Below, piece after piece: positions 6,261-8,935 of a stretch of DNA of 8,935 bases; the stretch's first letter is position 1; each line of letters opens with the position of its first letter. Below the pieces are notes generated by a model. The model did no database searches. It saw nothing but the letters and a program-made list of their open reading frames with translations, and had not been told where the DNA came from. A program made the translations under genes and the position numbers. This stretch comes from Lachnospiraceae bacterium (GTDB lineage Bacteria; Bacillota; Clostridia; Lachnospirales; Lachnospiraceae): the NCBI GenBank assembly GCA_021204285.1, contig JAJPZP010000116.1, positions 336 through 9,270 on the forward strand, written 5' to 3'.

Positions 6261-6617
6261 TCATTTTTTCATTTTGGAGTCAAAGATCAGGCTCGCGAGA
6301 TAGCCGAATACGAGCGCCGCACAGGTGCCGGCGGAGCCGGCGGTGAAGCCGCCCTTGAAGACGCCGATCAGCCCTTCTTCGTCTACGGCGGTCTTTACAC
6401 CTTCCCACAGGACGTTTCCGAAACCGGTGAGCGGTACGCTGCCACCGGCGCCTGCAAAGTCCAGGAAGGGTTTGTAGATGCCGATCGCGCCGAGAATTGC
6501 ACCTGTGCAGACCAGCAGCACCATGATGCGTCCGGGCATGAGCTTTGTCTTTTCCATCAGAATCTGGACGAGTGCGCAGATCAGTCCGCCGATCCAGAAA
6601 GCGTTGATATAGTCCAT
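6261..6617 (-). CDS. spoVAE: Stage V sporulation protein AE-type membrane protein (SpoVAE/SpoVAEb family)
   Basis: A 118-residue hydrophobic protein of the usual length for the family. Three likely membrane segments (about 5-20, 31-50 and 92-112) flank a conserved-looking stretch, FAGAGGSVPLTGFGN (54-68), that typifies SpoVAE. In Bacillus the spoVA products form the channel that moves calcium-dipicolinate into the developing spore and out at germination, and SpoVAE works with SpoVAC and SpoVAD. Here the gene is alone: queT lies directly downstream on the other strand (stop to stop with no spacer) and a tRNA gene lies upstream, so partner genes must be elsewhere if they exist. AGGTGAT lies just ahead of the ATG, supporting the start. 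I searched the 123 bp upstream for SigF/SigG-like and SigA-like elements and found nothing convincing. Family assignment is confident; a role in spores of this organism is inference. Confidence 0.9.
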   Translation of the reverse strand: MDYINAFWIGGLICALVQILMEKTKLMPGRIMVLLVCTGAILGAIGIYKPFLDFAGAGGSVPLTGFGNVLWEGVKTAVDEEGLIGVFKGGFTAGSAGTCAALVFGYLASLIFDSKMKK

Positions 6618-6681
6618 CGTATCACCTCTTTCACAGTGTTTCCCATGGACAGAAAAATATGTAGAAGCGGTGAAAAAACTG

Positions 6682-6710
6682 TTGACACCAAAAAGCCGCT
6701 ATGATAAGAT
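6682..6710 (+). promoter_or_regulatory. Strong sigma-A promoter of the tRNA-Thr gene
   Basis: A perfect -35 TTGACA (6682-6687), a 17-base spacer and TAAGAT (6705-6710) preceded by TGA (extended -10 pattern). The predicted start is near 6717, about 24 bases before the mature tRNA. Confidence 0.85.
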
Positions 6711-6740
6711 ATTCAAGTCGCGAAGCAAGGCGGCATGCAG

Positions 6741-6813
6741 GCTGCTGTGGCTCAGTCGGTAGAGCGTCGCATTGGTAATGCGGAGGTCACGGGTCCGATT
6801 CCCGTCAGCAGCT
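6741..6813 (+). tRNA. tRNA-Thr, anticodon GGT
   Basis: A complete cloverleaf. The acceptor is GCTGCTG with CAGCAGC and discriminator T. The D-arm is GCTC/GAGC with G18-G19 in its loop. The anticodon stem TCGCA/TGCGG (one T-G wobble) has loop TTGGTAA, giving anticodon GGT at 6774-6776, which reads ACC and ACU threonine codons. The variable loop is AGGTC, and the T-stem ACGGG/CCCGT closes a 7-base loop, TCCGATT. CCA is not encoded. The odd point is position 55, base 6795: it is C, whereas almost all elongator tRNAs have U there, normally changed to pseudouridine and bound to G18. Everything else, including U54 and A58, is normal. The gene is a single-tRNA unit between its own promoter and its own intrinsic terminator, not part of a tRNA cluster. 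Confidence 0.96.
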
Positions 6814-6824
6814 TAGTGTGAGAG

Positions 6825-6858
6825 CAGGAAAACCTGAAATGAGGGTTTTCCTGTTTTT
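6825..6858 (+). terminator. Intrinsic terminator of the tRNA-Thr unit
   Basis: CAGGAAAACC (6825-6834) and GGTTTTCCTG (6844-6853) form a perfect 10-bp stem with a 9-base loop, followed by five Ts (6854-6858). It lies 11 bases past the tRNA and separates it from glnS. Confidence 0.85.
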
Positions 6859-6930
6859 GCATATGACATGACTTCTCCTTGTTCGTACATACTAATTAAA
6901 ATTTAGTTTTCGACCGAGGAGGAGCCTGCT

Positions 6931-8598
6931 ATGGAAAAGGAAGTCGTTTCCAGAAATTTTATCGAGACGGAGATTGAGAAGGATCTCGCGGAAGGGGTAT
7001 ATGACACGGTGCATACCCGTTTCCCGCCGGAGCCGAACGGCTATCTGCATATCGGACATGCGAAGTCGATTCTGCTGAACTACGGGCTTGCGCAGAAATA
7101 TCACGGAAAGTTTAACATGCGATTTGATGATACGAATCCGACAAAGGAACGGACAGAGTTTGTGGAGGCGATCAAGAAGGATATCCAGTGGCTCGGTGCG
7201 GACTGGGAAGACCGGCTGTTTTTTGCGTCTGATTATTTCCAGCAGATGTACGAGGGTGCGATAAAACTGATCAAAAAGGGTAAGGCTTATGTGTGCGACC
7301 TCTCCGCGGAGGAAATCCGCGCGTACCGCGGAACGCTGACCGAGCCGGGAAAGGAGAGCCCTTACCGGAATCGCAGCGTAGAGGAAAACCTCACGCTTTT
7401 CGAAAATATGAAGAACGGCGTCTACGGGGACGGCGAGAAGGTGCTGCGCGCAAAGATCAATATGGCTTCTCCCAATATGAACATGCGCGACCCTGTCATT
7501 TATCGCGTGGCGCATATGACGCATCACAATACCGGCGATAAGTGGTGCATTTATCCGATGTACGATTTTGCCCATCCGATCGAGGACGCGATCGAAGGAA
7601 TCACGCACTCGATCTGCACGCTGGAGTTTGAGGATCACAGGCCGCTTTACGACTGGGTTGTGCGCGAACTCGAGTATCCGCACCCGCCCAGACAGATTGA
7701 GTTTGCGAAGCTTTACCTGACAAATGTTGTGACCGGCAAGCGCTATATCAAGAAGCTGGTCGAGGACGGTACGGTGGACGGCTGGGACGATCCGCGCCTG
7801 GTGTCGATCGCTGCACTGCGCCGCCGGGGCTTTACGCCGGAGTCGATCCAGATGTTTGTGGAACTCTGCGGCGTGTCCAAGAGCCAGAGTTCGGTCGATT
7901 ACGCGATGCTGGAGTACTGCATCCGCGAGGATCTGAAGATGAAGCGCTCCCGCATGATGGCGGTTCTGGATCCGATCCGGCTTGTTATCGACAATTATCC
8001 GGAGGGAGAGACGGAATATCTCGAGGCGGCGAACAATCTGGAAAATGAAGAGCTCGGCACGAGGCGGGTGCCTTTCTGTCGTGAACTTTACATTGAACGG
8101 GACGATTTCATGGAGGAACCGCCGCGGAAGTATTTCCGCCTGTTCCCGGGCAATGAGGTTCGCCTGATGCACGCCTATTTCGTGAAATGTGTGGGATTCG
8201 AGAAGGATGCAGACGGCAGGGTGAGCGTCGTGCACTGCACCTACGACCCGGAGACGAAGGCCGGCAGCGGCTTTTCCGGCCGCAAGGTGAAAGGGACGAT
8301 CCATTGGGTTCCGGCACCGTATGCAGTTGATGCCGAGGTGCGGCTTTATGAGAATCTGATCGATGAGTCGAAAGGTGTCTATAATGAGGATGGATCGATG
8401 AACATCAACCCGAATTCTCTGACGGCTGTTCATGCGAAACTGGAACCTGCGCTTGCGGAGGCGAAGCCCTATGACAGCTTCCAGTTTGTGCGAAATGGAT
8501 TTTTCTGTGTGGATGCAAAGGATTCGAAAGAGGACGCGCTCGTCTTCAACCGGATCGTTTCACTCAAGAGTTCGTTCAAACTTCCGAAAAAAGATTAA
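6931..8598 (+). CDS. glnS: Glutaminyl-tRNA synthetase
   Basis: This class I synthetase charges tRNA-Gln with glutamine in the cytosol. It has 555 residues, against about 554 for the E. coli enzyme. The Rossmann-fold signature [15 protein letters not shown] (32-46) contains HIGH at 40-43, followed by RFDDTNP. The catalytic domain carries [26 protein letters not shown] (in two overlapping conserved blocks), then VDGWDDPRL and [11 protein letters not shown]. The C-terminal beta-barrel anticodon-binding domain follows from about residue 340. In place of the usual VMSKRKL loop the sequence is VVTGKRYI (266-273): K270 and R271 are kept, while M268, S269 and K272 become T, G and Y. Many Bacillota lack GlnRS and make Gln-tRNA through GatCAB amidation, so its presence suggests direct charging here; whether GatCAB also exists cannot be seen. 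AGGAGGAG (6917-6924) lies 6 bases before the ATG. In the 72-base leader I see only weak promoter candidates (for example ATGACA at 6863 with TACATA at 6886) and no T-box. The gene ends 8 bases before a strong terminator. Confidence 0.97.
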   Translation: MEKEVVSRNFIETEIEKDLAEGVYDTVHTRFPPEPNGYLHIGHAKSILLNYGLAQKYHGKFNMRFDDTNPTKERTEFVEAIKKDIQWLGADWEDRLFFASDYFQQMYEGAIKLIKKGKAYVCDLSAEEIRAYRGTLTEPGKESPYRNRSVEENLTLFENMKNGVYGDGEKVLRAKINMASPNMNMRDPVIYRVAHMTHHNTGDKWCIYPMYDFAHPIEDAIEGITHSICTLEFEDHRPLYDWVVRELEYPHPPRQIEFAKLYLTNVVTGKRYIKKLVEDGTVDGWDDPRLVSIAALRRRGFTPESIQMFVELCGVSKSQSSVDYAMLEYCIREDLKMKRSRMMAVLDPIRLVIDNYPEGETEYLEAANNLENEELGTRRVPFCRELYIERDDFMEEPPRKYFRLFPGNEVRLMHAYFVKCVGFEKDADGRVSVVHCTYDPETKAGSGFSGRKVKGTIHWVPAPYAVDAEVRLYENLIDESKGVYNEDGSMNINPNSLTAVHAKLEPALAEAKPYDSFQFVRNGFFCVDAKDSKEDALVFNRIVSLKSSFKLPKKD

Positions 8599-8606
8599 AA
8601 GGATAA

Positions 8607-8647
8607 AAAAAGAGACCGGAGTCGTCACCACCCTCCGGTCTCTTTTT
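8607..8647. terminator. Bidirectional intrinsic terminator between glnS and the small acidic-protein gene
   Basis: GAGACCGGAG (8612-8621) and CTCCGGTCTC (8633-8642) form a perfect 10-bp GC-rich stem with an 11-base loop. The stem is flanked by A-run 8605-8611 on the left and T-run 8643-8647 on the right, which extends the pairing to 15 bp. It therefore ends with a U-tract in either direction and can serve both converging genes. Confidence 0.92.
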
Positions 8648-8655
8648 CTGATGTG

Positions 8656-8910
8656 TCAGGCTTCTTCGGAACTTTTCTCCTCGTCAGCCTCCTCTTTTCC
8701 CTCTTCTTTGGATTCTTCCTCGAAGATTTCCTCAGCAGTCTCTTCCTCCGGCTCTTCTTCTTCCTCTTCCTCATCATCAAAGAGTTCGTCGTCATCGAAG
8801 TCGTCCAGCTCTTCTTCCTCTCCGAAGAACTTCTGATAGAGATAGAATCCGCCGATCGCGGCCAGAGCGGCAGTACCGACAGCCGCGATAGCTTTCAACA
8901 GTTTTTTCAT
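8656..8910 (-). CDS. Small membrane-anchored, highly acidic protein of unknown function
   Basis: An 84-residue protein that I cannot assign to a named family. It begins MKKLLKAIAAVGTAALAAIGG, a positively charged end followed by one hydrophobic segment (about 4-25) that reads as an N-terminal membrane anchor or uncleaved signal; no lipobox cysteine is present. After YLYQKFFG the rest (31-84) is almost all acidic: 36 of 54 residues are Asp or Glu, with unbroken Glu runs and only four Lys. This tail should be disordered. The gene is real rather than a shadow: AAGGAG lies 8-9 bases before the ATG, the hydrophobic-then-acidic order makes biological sense, and a bidirectional terminator lies 9 bases past its stop. 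By the positive-inside tendency the tail could face outward, or the KK-start could stay inside with the acidic tail outside. The reverse orientation, with an intracellular tail binding basic proteins or cations, is not excluded. Confidence 0.75.
   Translation of the reverse strand: MKKLLKAIAAVGTAALAAIGGFYLYQKFFGEEEELDDFDDDELFDDEEEEEEEPEEETAEEIFEEESKEEGKEEADEEKSSEEA
8690..8835. repeat. Low-complexity CTT/TCC-rich (Glu/Asp-coding) tract
   Basis: A pyrimidine-rich, imperfect triplet tract on the plus strand (many ctt, tcc, ctc units), which is the coding strand complement of the Glu/Asp tail of the small acidic protein. GAA, GAG and GAT/GAC codons are mixed, so it is not a pure microsatellite but is a plausible site for in-frame length change. 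Confidence 0.6.
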
Positions 8911-8935
8911 CTTAAAGGCTCCTTTCCATATGGAT

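Noticed and set aside
6618..6681. Forespore (SigF/SigG) or SigA promoter for spoVAE
   Set aside because: CATATT and TGTCAA-like strings occur in the 123 bp upstream, but no pair has correct spacing and sequence together.
6863..6907. Promoter for glnS (ATGACA-17-TACATA, or TTGTTC-17-TTTAGT)
   Set aside because: Both pairs match the consensus poorly, and the second would start transcription almost on the ribosome site. Noted in the glnS entry but not listed as a feature.
6859..6930. T-box leader controlling glnS
   Set aside because: The leader is only about 70 bases after the tRNA terminator and has no T-box core sequence or antiterminator hairpin.
6892..8433. 513-codon open frame on the minus strand, antisense to glnS
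   Set aside because: It mirrors glnS codon by codon, has no ribosome site or recognisable motif, and is rich in Arg/His/Ile as expected for the complement of a GC-biased gene. glnS itself is certain.

Overview
The window looks like an ordinary chromosomal segment of a Gram-positive, spore-former-related member of the Bacillota, most likely a moderately GC-rich Lachnospiraceae-type clostridium. This is inferred from strong AGGAGG-like ribosome binding sites, an orphan SpoVAE homologue, a QueT-type transporter behind a preQ1 riboswitch, a clostridial-type MutY cluster-binding loop and the style of the amidohydrolase and glycosyltransferase. No transposase, phage gene, CRISPR array or other mobile element was seen.

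Layout from left to right. (1) The C-terminal part of a LacI-family repressor (cut by the window edge) is followed on the same strand by a compact metal-dependent amidohydrolase. (2) A HAD-family phosphatase lies on the minus strand, convergent with the amidohydrolase. It shares a 97-bp intergenic region with mutY, in which two divergent sigma-A-type promoters interleave their -35 elements. (3) A tight plus-strand operon, mutY - glf - glycosyltransferase family 2, has an 8-nt overlap and a 2-nt gap. It joins an adenine DNA glycosylase to UDP-galactopyranose mutase and a sugar transferase likely to act in galactofuranose-containing surface glycan synthesis. (4) queT has its own promoter (TTGCCA-17-TAGACT) and a compact preQ1-I riboswitch whose tail runs into the Shine-Dalgarno sequence. 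(5) A lone spoVAE lies on the minus strand, abutting queT stop to stop. (6) A tRNA-Thr(GGT) has its own strong promoter and its own terminator. (7) glnS encodes glutaminyl-tRNA synthetase. It ends at a strong bidirectional terminator shared with (8) a small minus-strand gene for a membrane-anchored, extremely acidic protein.

Functional reading: the window is mostly housekeeping (DNA repair, tRNA charging, queuosine precursor salvage) mixed with cell-surface and sporulation genes. I did not find a convincing new multi-gene system. The points most worth a second look are residue-level departures from family consensus: C at position 55 of the tRNA-Thr T-loop, TGKRY in place of MSKRK in GlnRS, Asn for a Mg-ligand Asp in the HAD enzyme, and Asn for Asp near the UGM C-terminus. 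The mutY-glf coupling, the interleaved divergent promoters and the orphan spoVAE are also notable.
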